A stretch of DNA of 64,000 nt from Gonapodya prolifera JEL478 (lineage: Eukaryota; Monoblepharomycota; Monoblepharidomycetes; Monoblepharidales; Gonapodyaceae): positions 226,656 to 290,655 of the forward strand of contig KQ965739.1 in the NCBI GenBank assembly GCA_001574975.1, written 5' to 3'. The position numbers and the translations under genes were made by a program. The notes beneath the pieces were generated by a model. That model had not been told where the DNA came from and searched no databases. It saw nothing but the letters and a program-made list of their open reading frames with translations. Of the stretch, positions 39,150 to 52,606 are shown piece after piece. How positions within the stretch are numbered: position 1 is the first letter of the stretch; each line of letters begins with the position of its first letter.

Positions 39150-40783
39150 CTATACATTCGTCATCTGTTTTGCCTGCTGCAGTACAGTAGCGACATCTCC
39201 CAAATTTTTCCTCCAAATCTCCAAATGGAGGCTAAGTGCCTTCCACTGTTGCAATTTGAACTCCCGATATGTGGTCCGGCGCACCTGTACAGATTTAGTA
39301 AGCTGGTCCATCTTCGCATCCAAAAGGTTGAGTCGGATTGCTGAAAAATCCATTGAAAATCATTTTCATGTCGCCCCATTCCAAAATTTGCCCCTCACCA
39401 TCAATAACCCAAACTTCGACCTCGCTCTCGTTGATCTCCAATGCCTTCGCTATCGTTTTGTAGTCCACTTTTCCGGGAACATGACGCCCGGTAACAGTGA
39501 TAAGGGTGAGAATTCGCATTTTCCGGATGTTGTCGTCATCCGAAAGCTCTGTATACTCAACGTCGTAAATTTTTGGAAATGAGAAACGGAAAATAAACTC
39601 ACTATATTGACCCAACTCGGAGCTGTGATCTTTCGACCACTTCAGGTAGGCAGCTAAGTCGCCGTCAAGGAACACTTGTAACAGCTGACACATAGGATGG
39701 CTCTTCTGAATAGCGCGTACTGCCGGGAGAGCGTGCACTTCCTCGAAGTTGAACACCTCAGGGGCTCGAACAGCCATTGCAACACACTCAATTGCACGCT
39801 CTTGAACAGAGGCAGCAAAAGGCGGTTCGGTGTATGTCGAAATGAGTTTGATCGCGGATTCGTAAGCCTCTCGTCTATCCAATGACGTTGATTGTGACGT
39901 TTTTTTGCAGAAGTGGAAGGTACACGTACCTCCCCGTTGGCTTTTCCTTGAATGTATCGCTCAACAATACATACAGCTGCCTTGTTTGTTCAAGCGACAT
40001 TCCCCATTCCTGTACTAGTGAGTCAATCGCAGCAATGTGGGAAGAAATAACGGACAGTTCATCATGGCGTGCCGCAACTTCAACGAGTCGCACAGTCACA
40101 TCGAAGCGGAAGGGAGAATTAGGTAGGAGGGAGTTGTAAAGAGTAGCAAGACTGTGATTGGAAGTCAATATTAAAACTCGCTGCTTGTGTCGTGTCTTCA
40201 ATTTTTTCAGGAGTGGCTCTACCCAACAGACCAACTCGTGGCAGCAGGGTTGTAAACATACATTTTGAGTTTCGCCTGTCCTTTGGCGTGTTCACTCTCA
40301 GCAGTTGCTGTCGCTATGCTCTGAACCACTTTGTTGTCCGCTGAAAGTTGGTTGGTGTCGGCGAGGATAGCAATAAGAAGTATGAAAGCTGGCTCCACAT
40401 CTGAACAATCCAAGTTGACAGAAACGATTTTCATTGTTTTTTCATAGGGATGAAGGTTCCCGGAATCGTCTGTCAGTGTGGGTTTTCACAACGAATTGAT
40501 TGAACACACTCACCCTTCTCCGATGCTTTTCGCAACACATCCACCCGTCCAACGAGCAAAGAAGACACATCCTCCCATCGTTCATCTTCTGCGGCATCCC
40601 GAACGTTGTCCGCAAGAGATTCATCGTCTGCAAGACCTGCAACGAGCTTCGCAAGCTTGATCGCCTGGAGAGGGAAATTCCGAGACAATTTCAGGCGCGA
40701 TCTTGGATAGTCTGGTCAAAACACAGTGTTCGCACTTGATATTTTCGTCCCTCAGGGGGAAACACTGCGCGGGTTGCTGCCAT
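39150..40783 (-). CDS. Eukaryotic translation initiation factor 3 subunit M
   Basis: PCI-domain subunit of eIF3, the scaffold for loading mRNA on the 40S ribosome. Seven exons (40783-40736, 40664-40514, 40400-40262, 40151-39930, 39874-39603, 39548-39399, 39340-39150) give 390 residues, matching the usual 375-390. Supporting segments: a helical N-terminus, LATLYNSLLPNSPFRFDVTV, EVHALPAVRAIQ, KMRILTLITVTG, the winged-helix KALEINESEVEVWVIDAIRL, and a C-terminal basic helix ending QWKALSLHLEIWRKNL. The 54-nt intron 39549-39602 lacks an in-frame stop, so an unspliced reading also stays open, but removal fits the family better. The gene converges with CHD1, only 82 bp separating the stops. Confidence 0.93.
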
Positions 40784-40864
40784 TAGTGGAAAAGAGAAAA
40801 TGAAGCTACATCATTACTTCCTTTACTTTACAAAAAGTCAGAACATGTTACCACCAGTTACACC

Positions 40865-43574
40865 TCAATGTACAATCGAAACAAGCTTTTCCCACTCAAT
40901 CATGTCTTTCAATCCTCCAGATATCCCAATTTCCAACGCGACTTGGCTCATCACCTCACCCTCGAACAACCCCGAGCTCCCCACCCTCGCCATAGCCATT
41001 CGCCTCCGCAACCACAAAGCGTGTCGAAACATTCCTAAAATTGTCGCGCCAGCCTTCCCTGGGCCTATCAAGCCCGCGCGCAGGTGAGAAACGAAAACGT
41101 AGAAATCAATTGCGGCCGAGATTCGGTCTCGACAAGGGCGACATATTGGTTCCCACGGCGCAGACTCGGTGGAAGGCTGCGTGCTAGTTTGTGGAGTGGA
41201 GAGGAGCCGCATTCTGAAATGACAGTCGCGAGTAGCATTGCACGACGGGCACTTGGCACGTGGCACCTGATCAAGTTGCGAGTTTTGCGAGTTTGTCGAT
41301 CCACCGAGAGTTCCTACGGACTGTTGTGCTGGGGACTGTCGAGCTTCCTGGTTGAATGGTGTGATTTCCAAGGAGGCTTTGACGACATGCTCCAACAACT
41401 TTTTGCGGAACGTCGAGGCCGCACCCGATCCGGCGGTGAATTTGAATATCGTGCCACTCGATGCAGCGTAGCTGAGTCCATAGTGGAGGCACGGTTCCAC
41501 ATCCTCCACAAGACACCGTTTGAGAAACTTGGTCGAGTGATTCAGAATGGGGTCGTAAGGAAGACTTGAAGATCCGACCGTCTGTTTAATATGCTCTTGG
41601 AACTCGGTGAAAATGATCCCGTCGATGAAATGCACGTTGCCAGCATCCGCTGCCACGGGGAAGTCCAACCTGTTGCGCATCCCGACGGACGCGATAATGG
41701 CGGCTGATCCCAAACTCGTCCTGCGAGGGTTCGACATTCGCCGAGGAGACGCTATGGGCGACACTGTGACTGAACCGCTGCGCTTTCGTGCCCCCTCCAG
41801 CGCGTGGAGGCAGCGCTTCATTTCGTGCAGTTCTTCCTCCCTTCCGGCGCACTTGCGGACCATGTCCTTGAGCTGCCCCGAAAGATCGCGATTCGTCACT
41901 TCGAGCTCCTCGCGCATTTTGGCTTCCTCGATGACCATTCTGTTGGCTTGGTCGAACAGCTGTGCGGTCAGCTCTTCAATCTCCTGTTCCAGTATGTCTT
42001 TCGCAAGCTGCACCTGCTCTCGATCTGTTTCAACCTCGCCGAGTTGCGTCGTTGTAGATGCAAGATCTTGTTGGAGGTCTTTGACGGTGTCGTTGAGGCG
42101 ATCGATCTCAAGCATGTGCGTTCGGCAGTTGGGGCAGTTTTGCGCACTGACAGTGCCTCGCTGTCCCGGCGTCCATGATTGATAAGGCGCGGAGGATGCT
42201 GGGTGTTTCGCCAGCGCTTGCGACGACGGGGGACCTGTGACGGCACGGGACTCCATTCTCGGTCCCGTGTGATCAGCCAAATCCCCTGCTTCATTGTCGC
42301 CAACGTCTGAAGCACTTGCAGGAGCTGTAGCGCGCGCAGACTTTGGTTTTTGGTGTGTCGAAGAGGAGGTGCTCTGATACTGCCTTTTTTCAGAACCAAG
42401 ACCACCTCCTTTCATTTGCGACTTGTCCAGGTCGTTCTCCGTGTCCTTTTTAGCGAGCTGCGCATCTCCGTTGTTTTTCGCAATGTGCGCAAGCGGTGCG
42501 TCCTCATCTTCCTCCGACGTGGATTCGGCTTCGAAGGCCATCTCCACCTCCCCCTCCGGGTTCAGTCGCGGAAGATTACACAGCAACGCCGGCACACCCG
42601 GGCGGAGCCGCGCGACGTCGAGAATGTTGCCCACGGACGCCTGGGCCTGCTTGAGGTAGTTCCAAGCGAGCCGGATGCGCTCAGACGATTGGACGTCGTT
42701 GTATTGTTTGGAGTCGAGGCGGCTTCCGTGGCCGCCGCCCGCGCCCCTCTCCTCGCTACTACCACTACCGCGGAGGTTGGAACCTCCGGCCGTGGACGAA
42801 CCGGTCTGGTCTCGACCGGGTGCAAGAATGCGATCCTCAAACACCGCGCCAGGTCGGTTGGAGGCAGTAGCGTTACCGCCCTGTGTAGGACTACTGTGTG
42901 CCCCTGCAGTTCCTTGATGTGTTCCTGCAGCCCCACCCGGTCTCCCATTGTCACCTTGAGCGGACATGGCCAGGACTTTGCCGAGAAACAGAATCGCCTC
43001 CTTGGTGGCAAAGTCGAGCCGGTGCAGCTTGACGCGCATGATGTCGATCACTGCGTTCTTTCGAGCGAGCTGGTCGGTGTGGAGGGCCTTGAGGGAGGTT
43101 ACTTTCTCGTCGTGCGCCTAACATGGAAGTAGGTTGGTACAGCCATCTCGCAGCGCGTCGCGTTAGCTCTTCTCAGAGCGTGGTAGCCATGCAACATGCC
43201 TTGCTATCACCCTCCTTCTCTGCAAGCGTGAGCTTCAGGCTCGTTATCGTGGCGTGGGCCTCGACGACAAGCGTGGCCAGCTGGTCCGTGGTGAGCGCAC
43301 GCAGCTTGTCCAGGTCGGGGGGACCCGCGTCCGTCAAGCATGCTCCAGGGTCCGCGGGGGGTTGTGATTGGAGTTGGAGCGGGGAGGGGGAGGGGAGGGG
43401 AGGAGCACCGGGGAGCTGTTTGGCGCTCACCCCGACCAGATCCCCGACCGAGCGGCTGACCGAAAGCCCGCCGCCCGCGGCGTGAGGGGATGATGGCAGC
43501 GGAGGTAGAGTTTCTGTTGCGGAGCGGTCGGAGAGAGAGAGAGCCGGGGTTGACTTTGAAAGTCTGTCTGCCAT
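40865..43574 (-). CDS. Sec2/Rabin-type Rab guanine-nucleotide exchange factor
   Basis: Activates Sec4/Rab8-type GTPases on secretory vesicles and, in flagellates, at the cilium base. Two exons, 43574-43200 and 43117-40865, give 875 residues. The Sec2 coiled coil is clear (ELTAQLFDQANRMVIEEAKM, then REELEVTNRDLSGQLKDMV). A Rabin/GRAB-like C-terminal half follows, with PYDPILNHSTKFLKRCLVED, a CPSCNATRDC cysteine pair, PICRPCRDRI and a basic LRRRMAMARVG helix. The N-terminal exon is Pro/Ser-rich, then a coiled coil (ALTTDQLATLVVEAHATITS). The phase-correct intron, 43199-43118, begins GCATGT after AAG, a GC-AG intron; the nearest GT would break the frame. Its stop is 82 bp from the eIF3m start codon on the same strand. 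Confidence 0.88.
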
Positions 43575-43785
43575 GCGGAGCGGGTGCAGGCACAGCGGCG
43601 CGACGCCGGGGCGAGTCGAGTGTTGCGGCGTGGGATGCCTGCGTTGCGGGCGGAATGGGAGCGAGTGGAGCCCTTGGTGGGAACACCGGGTGCGCTGGGA
43701 AGTGTGGCGCGGCACGTGTCCGCAGCGATCATCACAACTCTCCATCTTCGCTCTCCGTTTTCCAAGATTCAATCAAGCAAAAGCG

Positions 43786-44094
43786 ATGATGGCCACCCAG
43801 CCTGCGCCAACCGGCGGGTCCAAAACAATGCTCGAGCATGCCCAGCAGCAGGGGGGAGCGGGCCCGCCGGACGCCGCCGCAAAGTTCTCGTTCGCATCTG
43901 AGCCGAGAGCAGTCAAGTCCGGTTCCGTAAAAGAGGGAGGGACAGAGACGCCTAGTAAGAGCAAGTACAGGGACCCCAGGACACTGATGCAGCAGCAGTT
44001 TGGTGGGGCGGGGCAGCAAGTGCAGCAGCAGAAAGCACCGTGCGTTGACAGCGTTTCTGCCGGTTTTGTGGGGGCGCTGTATGACAGGAGATGA
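43786..44094 (+). CDS. Small Gln/Gly-rich protein of unknown function
   Basis: Single-exon frame of 102 residues starting MMATQPAPTGG and ending VSAGFVGALYDRR. It is low in complexity, with QQQ runs and a basic SKSKYRDPR segment. No domain is recognised. Codon use resembles its neighbours and the frame has a plausible ATG, 211 bp from the divergent Sec2 start. The stop codon lies only 34 bp before the radial spoke protein 3 start on the same strand, so the two could share a transcript or the second promoter could lie inside this gene. A flagellar role is possible by proximity only. Confidence 0.5.
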   Translation: MMATQPAPTGGSKTMLEHAQQQGGAGPPDAAAKFSFASEPRAVKSGSVKEGGTETPSKSKYRDPRTLMQQQFGGAGQQVQQQKAPCVDSVSAGFVGALYDRR

Positions 44095-44128
44095 GAGTGA
44101 AGAGGTCTTATTTTGATTTCATCATTTC

Positions 44129-45441
44129 ATGGCTGCGAAATTCGGGAATGTCGATACATTGCTTGCGTGCATTGGTACCACTCAAACATCGAACAGTCCT
44201 ACCAACATCATGTTCGACCGACGAGTCTACCGCGGCAACACGTACGCCTCGCCCGTCTTGCCTCTGGTGAGTCCTCACCGCTCAACCTCTCCTGGTGTCA
44301 CTTCACGCCGTCCGTCCACTCGTCTCACCCCCCACCCTCCCCCCTTCGTCAGCACGCCCAACCAGACCCCGTCGAAATCCACCGCCAATCCGAAGCCCGC
44401 CGCCGCGCCAAAGCCCGTCGCCGCGCCGAACTCCAACGTCGCGTTCGTACCCCCGATCCCGTTCAAGGGCGCAGGCACGCGGACGTGCAGACGGACCTGT
44501 ACCTGGAGGAACTATCCGACAAGGTCCCCGAGTCGCACGCGGGCACGCAGACGGACGCGTTTCTGGACAGATCACCGACACCCATGTATGTTCCGGCAAA
44601 GAGCGGGGTGGATAAGGATACGCAGATCGAGGATGGGGAGCTGTTTGATTTCGATTTCGAGGTGGCCCCCGTGGTGGAGGTTATGGTAGGCAAGACCCTG
44701 GAGCAGGCGTTGGCCGAGGTGATGGAGGAGGATGAGTTGGAGACGTTGAGGAAGAGACAGGTGAGTCGGCCCCCCCTCCGAGGTTTTGCGTGTGCGTGCT
44801 CCTTCAGGCAGACGTCACTGACAATCCTGCCGTCTCGTCTCTCGTCTCCAGGCCGAGTTCGAACAACGCCGCAACGCCGAACTGGCAGAAGTCCAAAGGC
44901 TCGAGGAAGCCGAACGTCGCCGCACCGAAGAAAAGGTACGTATCCAAAGTCCACACGTCACATGACTTGCGGATACTCATACCCATGATTCTTCTCATGA
45001 CACTACGACTCTACCCTTTCCCCCCCCTTCCCACAGGACCGCCGCCTCGCCGAAACTCTCCGCCTCCACCACCAAAAATCCGTCGCGGCCGCCAAGATCG
45101 CCGCCCGCTCGTTCGCCACGTCCTACCTGCACGACCTTGTCCCCGTCGCCCTGCGCCGGCTTGAGGACGAAGGATTCTTCTACGACCCGGTCGAGAGAGA
45201 AGTGGAGAGGTTCTTCTTGCCGTGGCTTACGGATAAAGTCGAGGGGAGGAGGATGAGAGAGGTGGGCGCGAGAGTGGTGGTTGATGGTACGTTGAGTCGT
45301 TTTGTGCGGTGCCGGGGTTGAGTGTGTGGTGGATTGTTAATCGTGATTGACTGTTTCGCATAATCGATAGACATCATTATGAACGCGCTTCGCAAGCTGC
45401 ATGGACGCGCGGCACCTGCACCTTCACCCACTGCTTCGTAG
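44129..45441 (+). CDS. Flagellar radial spoke protein 3
   Basis: Anchors the radial spoke to the axonemal doublet and binds PKA as an AKAP in algae and animals. Exons 44129-44266, 44353-44760, 44852-44935, 45037-45286 and 45371-45441 give 316 residues. Family motifs in order: NIMFDRRVYRGNTYA, QPDPVEIHRQSEARRRAKAR, RTPDPVQGRRHADVQTDLYL, GTQTDAFLDRSPTPMYVPAK, VGKTLEQALAEVMEEDEL, an EFEQRRNAELAEVQRLEEAE coiled coil, SYLHDLVPVALRRLEDEGFF and YDPVEREVERFFLPWL. It is shorter than animal RSPH3 but complete through the conserved core. It shows that the organism makes a motile flagellum. Degenerate copies of its last exon and 3' flank follow downstream. Confidence 0.96.
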
Positions 45442-46382
45442 ATTTCCAATTTGCGTTTTCGTTTTTCGTTTCTTGTAAATATATGATGATTTCGATGTGT
45501 TTGCGGTGCCACTGCCAGGGTGTGTGGAGGAATGGAAATCGCAATCGTCCGTTTTTCGCACAACTGCAATGGACAGATATCATTATAAACGCAAAACGCC
45601 TGCATCCGTGTCCGTGTCCGACCCTGCTTCTGCTTCGTAGTTGGCCATTTTTCAGTTTTATGTAGTACATGCTGATTTCGAGATGTTTTTTAAGCCTCAA
45701 AACCTTGCGGTCGTGTCCGTGATTCCTCTAGATTCTAGCGAATTGATATCCAGCTTATAACGGGGATATCTCTAGAATGACGTGAAACCAGACACCAGGA
45801 GAGGGGAGGTCTAGCATGACGTATTGCAGAGTAAAGCCATTTTCAATTTTTTCTGATTTCGAGGTGCTTTTTTGCCTTCGAACAATACAGTCGCATCAGT
45901 ATAACTGGTCTAGATCCTAGCCAATTGGTGCCCTACCTGAAACGCGGACATCACCGGAATGACGTGATCCATACGCCAGGTCTCTCTCGCAGTCAGTTTG
46001 CGAAACCTTACAGTCGCTGAGTCTGTTGATTGCACCACGGGGGCTGTGTGAGAAGATAGGCGGGCCGTACCCTCGTAGTGCAGTGGAAGGGTGTCCGGGG
46101 GAATTGATGTGGTGTGTCATCACCAGTCACACTCCGCCGTTCCGCCACACGGTTCGCCACAACCCGAGCAGGCAGTGCCGGAGTGTGCAGGACTTTGCAC
46201 GCGTCTGCTGTCGCCGGGGGAATGCGAACGCGTGGCAGAACTCGCGCCGGTCCGGCGGAGAAGCGGGGGAATCTCAGGAGTCATTTATCCGGCCCGGCTA
46301 ATATTTTGGTTCCGACGCCAAATTGAGGTGAAGAAAAGTTCACATCGCATCTCCTTCTCTCTCTCCCCACTCTCCTTGCACG
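45442..46382. repeat. Decayed tandem duplications of the RSP3 3' end and flank
   Basis: No gene is supported in these 941 bp. From 45574 a segment (GATATCATTATAAACGC, later CTTCTGCTTCGTAG) mirrors the last RSP3 exon around 45371-45441, with many changes. After it, two diverged direct repeats of about 145-150 bp follow each other: roughly 45655-45805 and 45837-45980. Both run from a TGATTTCGAG-GTG-like start, through a CTAGATYCTAGCSAATTG core, to ATGACGTG and CAGG ends. The rest before the transporter gene (46383) is GC-rich leader. Confidence 0.6.
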
Positions 46383-48837
46383 ATGGCCGAGGAAGCGAAA
46401 ACCGGAACATCGCAGGAACAGAGCACCAGCCCCGCAGAGCCTGCGCACCCCCCGCAGCTGGGCATTGTCTCGCACAGATTCCAGAGCAGAGCGAGTGGAA
46501 AGTCCGTCTCCGAATTGCCACTCCAGCGAATCGCATCGGACAGGCGACCGTCCATCGTTGCGGCACTGGCGTTTTCAGGGGATACGTCGGCACTGGTGGA
46601 CGCGACGCTCGAGGACGGCGACGGAGAAAAGGCGCCCGGAAGAGTCACCGTGCTCAAACCAGCGTCCAGCAGGAGGATCATTGCACTTGAGCCGTCGGAA
46701 AAGAGTGCGCATCCCGACGCAAACGGAAATGGAGGTCCCCGGCACTCTTCCGAGATGGCGCTCGTCGACGAAGACATGGACATTGAAAAGAACACCGACG
46801 ATATGCCCGTCTCCGGTGTCCTCGACTACCCAGAGGGCGGGTACGGCTGGGTCATCATCGCAGCTTGCTTCGTCCTCATGTTCTGCGGCTTGGGAATGCT
46901 CTACTCGTGGGGCGTCTACCTCCGCACATACGTCGCACTCGACATCTTTCCCGGGTCGACCTACTTCTCTTTATCTTGGGTCGGGTCTTTGACGCAGGGC
47001 GTCAACACCCTCGGAGCGCCGTTCATGGGTCAGCTCGCGGATAGGCTGGGGTCGAGGCTGATTTGCATCTTTGGCAGTTTGCTTCTGGGGGTGTCGTTTG
47101 TGTTGGCGAGCTTTTCGACGCAGGTGTGGCATGTGAGTGTCAAGCGAGGACCGCGAGCGAAGCGGGCCCGAGGGTCAAGCACGCAGCGAGTGTGTCCGCC
47201 AGAGGCGAGTGCCCCACGATGTGGAGTTATACTCTTGCGGAGCGAATACAGAGGATTTCACCGGAGGCGAATGATTCCACGAAGCGCGAATGATACAGCG
47301 CGGAGCGCATATTCCCGCCGGAGGCGAATGCTCCGCGAAACCGCGCTGCACCTCTTTTGTGATGCCCCGTCTTACCCTCCCTTCCCCCGCTCGTGCTCCC
47401 GTCCAGCTCTTCCTCACGCAAGGCTTCATGTTCGGTCTGGCATGCAGCGCGCTCTACTTTGGCTTGATCGGAATGCCCGCCCAGGCACGTACTTCGCTCC
47501 ATTTCTCCTCCTTCTTCAATCCATGTGACGCTTTTTACCCCACTTACCCCACTCCAGTATTTCCTCAAGAAGCGCGGTATCGCCGTCGGGTTCGCAGTCG
47601 CTGGCGGCGGGTTGGGTGGGATGGCGTGGGGGGTGCGTACTGTCACAGATTCTCCGCCCCGTATAGTCACGAGACTAACCTTCACCTCACCGTGTTGTAG
47701 CCAATCACCCAAGCCCTCGTGGACAACATGGGCTTCCGATGGGCGCTTCGACTGAGCGGGATTATTTCTGGAGGCGGTGAGTGGAGTCCTGAAAATGCGC
47801 AGGGTGGTCATGGTTCTTTAACCATCCCGATTCGATTCGATTCCCGCACCGCAGTGCTTCTGCTGGCGTCCCTGCTGCTCAAATCTCGGTTCCCCCCGCC
47901 CCCTCGCTCGCCGTTTTTCAACCTCGCGTACTTCCGGGACTGGAAATTCGTCGTGCTTTACTGTGAGTTCTCAAGCAGTCCTTGCTTGGTCCCGTAAGGG
48001 GGGCTGGCGGCCAAGTGTTCTTTCGCTCATACTTTGGCCCTGGATGTTTGCAGGTGCGTTTTTCTTCTTCCAGTTCGGTTTCTTCTTGCCATTCAGCTAC
48101 CTCCCCACCTACGCCGTCGGCGTCGGATTGACGAGCGGGCAAGGATCTTTTGTGCTGGGTGTAAGTCCACCTCCCATCCCCCAAACTTTTCGATCACGTA
48201 TTTACCCAACACGCCCACCTACTCCTTAAAGCTCACCAACGGCGTCTCAGCCGTGGGCCGAATCGTCCTTGGCCTGACCGCGGACCAACTCGGTCACTTG
48301 AATGCCTTCACGGTCTGTGAACTGGTCGCGCCGATTGCCGCGCTCGTGATCTGGCCCTTCTGCAAATCCATGGCGTCGCTGTGTGTCTTCGCGGCGGTGT
48401 TTGGGTTCTTTAGCGGCGGGTTCATTTCGTTGATGCCTACTGTTGTACGTTGCGGTTTCGTTCGATGTTTTCGGGGGAGTATTGGCCAGTGACGTGTTTT
48501 CAACACCAGATTGCGTCCGTCTTTGGAACTGAAGGACTCGGGTCACGCATGGGCATGCAGTTCACGTCATCCCTCGTTGGAGCGATTGCCGGCGGGCCCA
48601 TTGCCGGTGCATTGATTGACATGTACACAACCGTCGACCCCGTCAGCCGCACATCATCAGTCAACGTGAGTCCTCTATTGATTTCTGACTGCTTCCGCCC
48701 GCACACCTGACTCGACTCTTTCCTTCAAGTTCACTCCCATGATCATGTTTACTGGCGCGACGATGCTCGCAGGAGCCTTGCTCATTGCAGGAATGAGGAT
48801 GGTGGTCGCAGGAGGGGTGCTTATCAAGAGGGTGTGA
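46383..48837 (+). CDS. Monocarboxylate-transporter-like MFS permease
   Basis: Plasma- or organelle-membrane permease of the MCT (SLC16-like) branch of the major facilitator superfamily. Nine exons (46383-47132, 47407-47484, 47558-47632, 47701-47776, 47855-47962, 48054-48160, 48232-48444, 48510-48665, 48730-48837) give 556 residues. After a 150-residue acidic cytosolic N-terminus comes the MCT signature PEGGYGWVIIAACF, then twelve hydrophobic segments, with a GGGLGGMAWG loop in the middle and SAVGRIVLGLTADQLG in the second half. Substrate unknown; fungal relatives include riboflavin and monocarboxylate carriers. Intron 1 (274 nt) contains the GC-rich modular repeat. Intron 2 (47485-47557) starts GCACGT and must be a GC-AG intron to keep phase. 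The gene converges with RuvBL1, 158 bp apart. Confidence 0.92.
47143..47345 (+). repeat. GC-rich modular repeat inside MFS intron
   Basis: Lies in intron 47133-47406. It consists of units carrying GCGAAGCG or GCGGAGCG, a GCCGGAGGCGAATG-type core, and reverse-complement ends (CGCGGAGC against GCTCCGCG near 47299-47336), so it can fold into hairpins. GCGGAGCGCATATTCCCGCC (47300-47319) differs at only a few positions from a unit in the FATP intron. Confidence 0.7.
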
Positions 48838-48995
48838 AGTGTGTCTTTTCTACATCGTATTTTGGCTTCCATTCAGTTAGAATGTGCATCCGTACATCGT
48901 CATATCAAATAATGCATGAAATGACTGTGCCTGCCATGCCAGGGGTATATCGAATTGCAAAAAACATAGAGTACATCCAACTGCACTACACTGCA

Positions 48996-51034
<2,039 letters not shown>

Positions 51035-51084
51035 CCTGAAAATGGAGGGGGAACTGATTCTTGAGTTGATGGTGCTTCGGTCAA
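51035..51084. promoter_or_regulatory. Very short bidirectional promoter gap, RVB1 / RNase H2A
   Basis: Only 50 bp separate the two divergent start codons. The promoters must overlap each other or lie in the RVB1 first intron and RNase H2A first exon. No TATA-like or other named element is visible. Confidence 0.4.
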
Positions 51085-52536
51085 ATGGAACTCAATCAAA
51101 TGCGTCAAACACGCTCAAAAGCAAGCAAACAGCCGGAACCGGAAGGCGATGGGCAGGAAGAGGACGTAGCGGAGCTGGAAGAGGACTTGCCATCCCTCTC
51201 CCAGTCTCGAGACGATGTCATGATTGATGCCGACCCTTCATGGGAATTGGCAACCGATGTATCTCTCCCAAAGGCACCTCTCACGAAATCCTACACATAT
51301 ATGTCGCCGATCCCTAAGTCATGTGATAGGAGTGACTCGGGTGATGCTCCAAAGGTGGTGCTTGGGGTAGATGAGGCCGGTCGTGGTCCTGTTCTAGGTG
51401 AGCAATGTCAATCTTTGTGATTTGAGACGATTCGGTCTTATCCAGCTGGCACATGATCATTTTTTAAGGTCCAATGGTGTACGCTATTGGCTATTGCTCC
51501 ATCGAGCATAAAGAAAGAATGAAAGACTCCGGCGTTGCGGGTTGGTTTATCTCTCCGTAGCATTTCAATCGCCCCATTCAATAACCAAGAAAATTGGCAA
51601 GATTCCAAAATACTCAATGATGCGACGCGAACTACTATTTTCTCGAAACTGCGATCGGCGGACGATTGGTTTGGTTGGGGCATCCGCGTTCTTTCCCCGC
51701 AAGACATATCCACCTCAATGCTCAGCGTGTAAGAAGCACCCCCCTTACACTTGTGCCATCATAGAAAGACGTTGGGTACTTATCAGAGATATCCTTTGCA
51801 GCGGACGTATATCGCTGAACGTCATCGCCCACTCCGCGACACGGCTTCTCATCCAAGAAGCTCTAGACCGTGGTGTCAATGTCTCCGAAGTCTATGTGGA
51901 CACTGTAGGTACACCCGAAACGTACCAAGCCAAACTTTCGGGCTGGTTCCCGGGCATTAGCTTCACTGTTGCAAAGAAAGCCGATGCGTTGTATCCGGTG
52001 GTGAGCGGCGCCAGTATATGCGCCAAGGTGTGTACTTGGTTTATCAACTCGCTTTGCGCGAGGATTCACGTGTTGGTGCGCTATTGTTACGTTTTAGGTT
52101 ACGCGGGATCGTCTCCTTCACCACTGGACATTCGTCGAACCTCCGTTGCCGAAATGGACTGCGAATTCTCTTGGCTCGGGATACCCTGGAGACGCTCGAA
52201 CGGTAAACTGGTTGAAGACGTCACGAGATCGAATTTTCGGATGGCCGCGGGTTGTCCGGTTCTCGTGGCAAACGGCGGTGAAGCAAATCGAGGACGAAGG
52301 AGTGAAAGTGGAGTGGTTTGTAGCACGCGTATACTTTTGTTGTCGTGAAATTGTTAATGGTGTTGCTCCTGCGTAGGCCTGAGGACGAAGAATCCACGGG
52401 TATGCTTCCAATCACTTCTTGGTTCGCCCGAAAGCAGGACTCCGGTGTGGATCTGCAGGCGCCAGCGGAGAAGAAGTCTAAGCCCCGCCATCAAGCCTTT
52501 CTTGACATGAAAATGCGGAGCATGGCAACTGTCTAA
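51085..52536 (+). CDS. Ribonuclease H2 catalytic subunit A
   Basis: Removes single ribonucleotides and RNA primers from DNA. Six exons (51085-51397, 51469-51540, 51590-51728, 51802-52027, 52098-52315, 52377-52536) give 375 residues. Catalytic acids are in place: [14 protein letters not shown] with PMVYAIGYC, the [13 protein letters not shown] motif, and [15 protein letters not shown] with [27 protein letters not shown] and [14 protein letters not shown] match the eukaryotic subunit. The N-terminus (about 90 residues) is an acidic extension. Intron 2 starts GTTGGT (51541) and the phase demands it. An ATG at 51042 lies in another frame. It converges with the next gene, 70 bp apart. Confidence 0.93.
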
Positions 52537-52606
52537 TATTACACATGAAGGAAGGAGACACGGCCTTGATTTCTACACCCAGATTTGTTTTGGAGATGTC
52601 AGCGCA

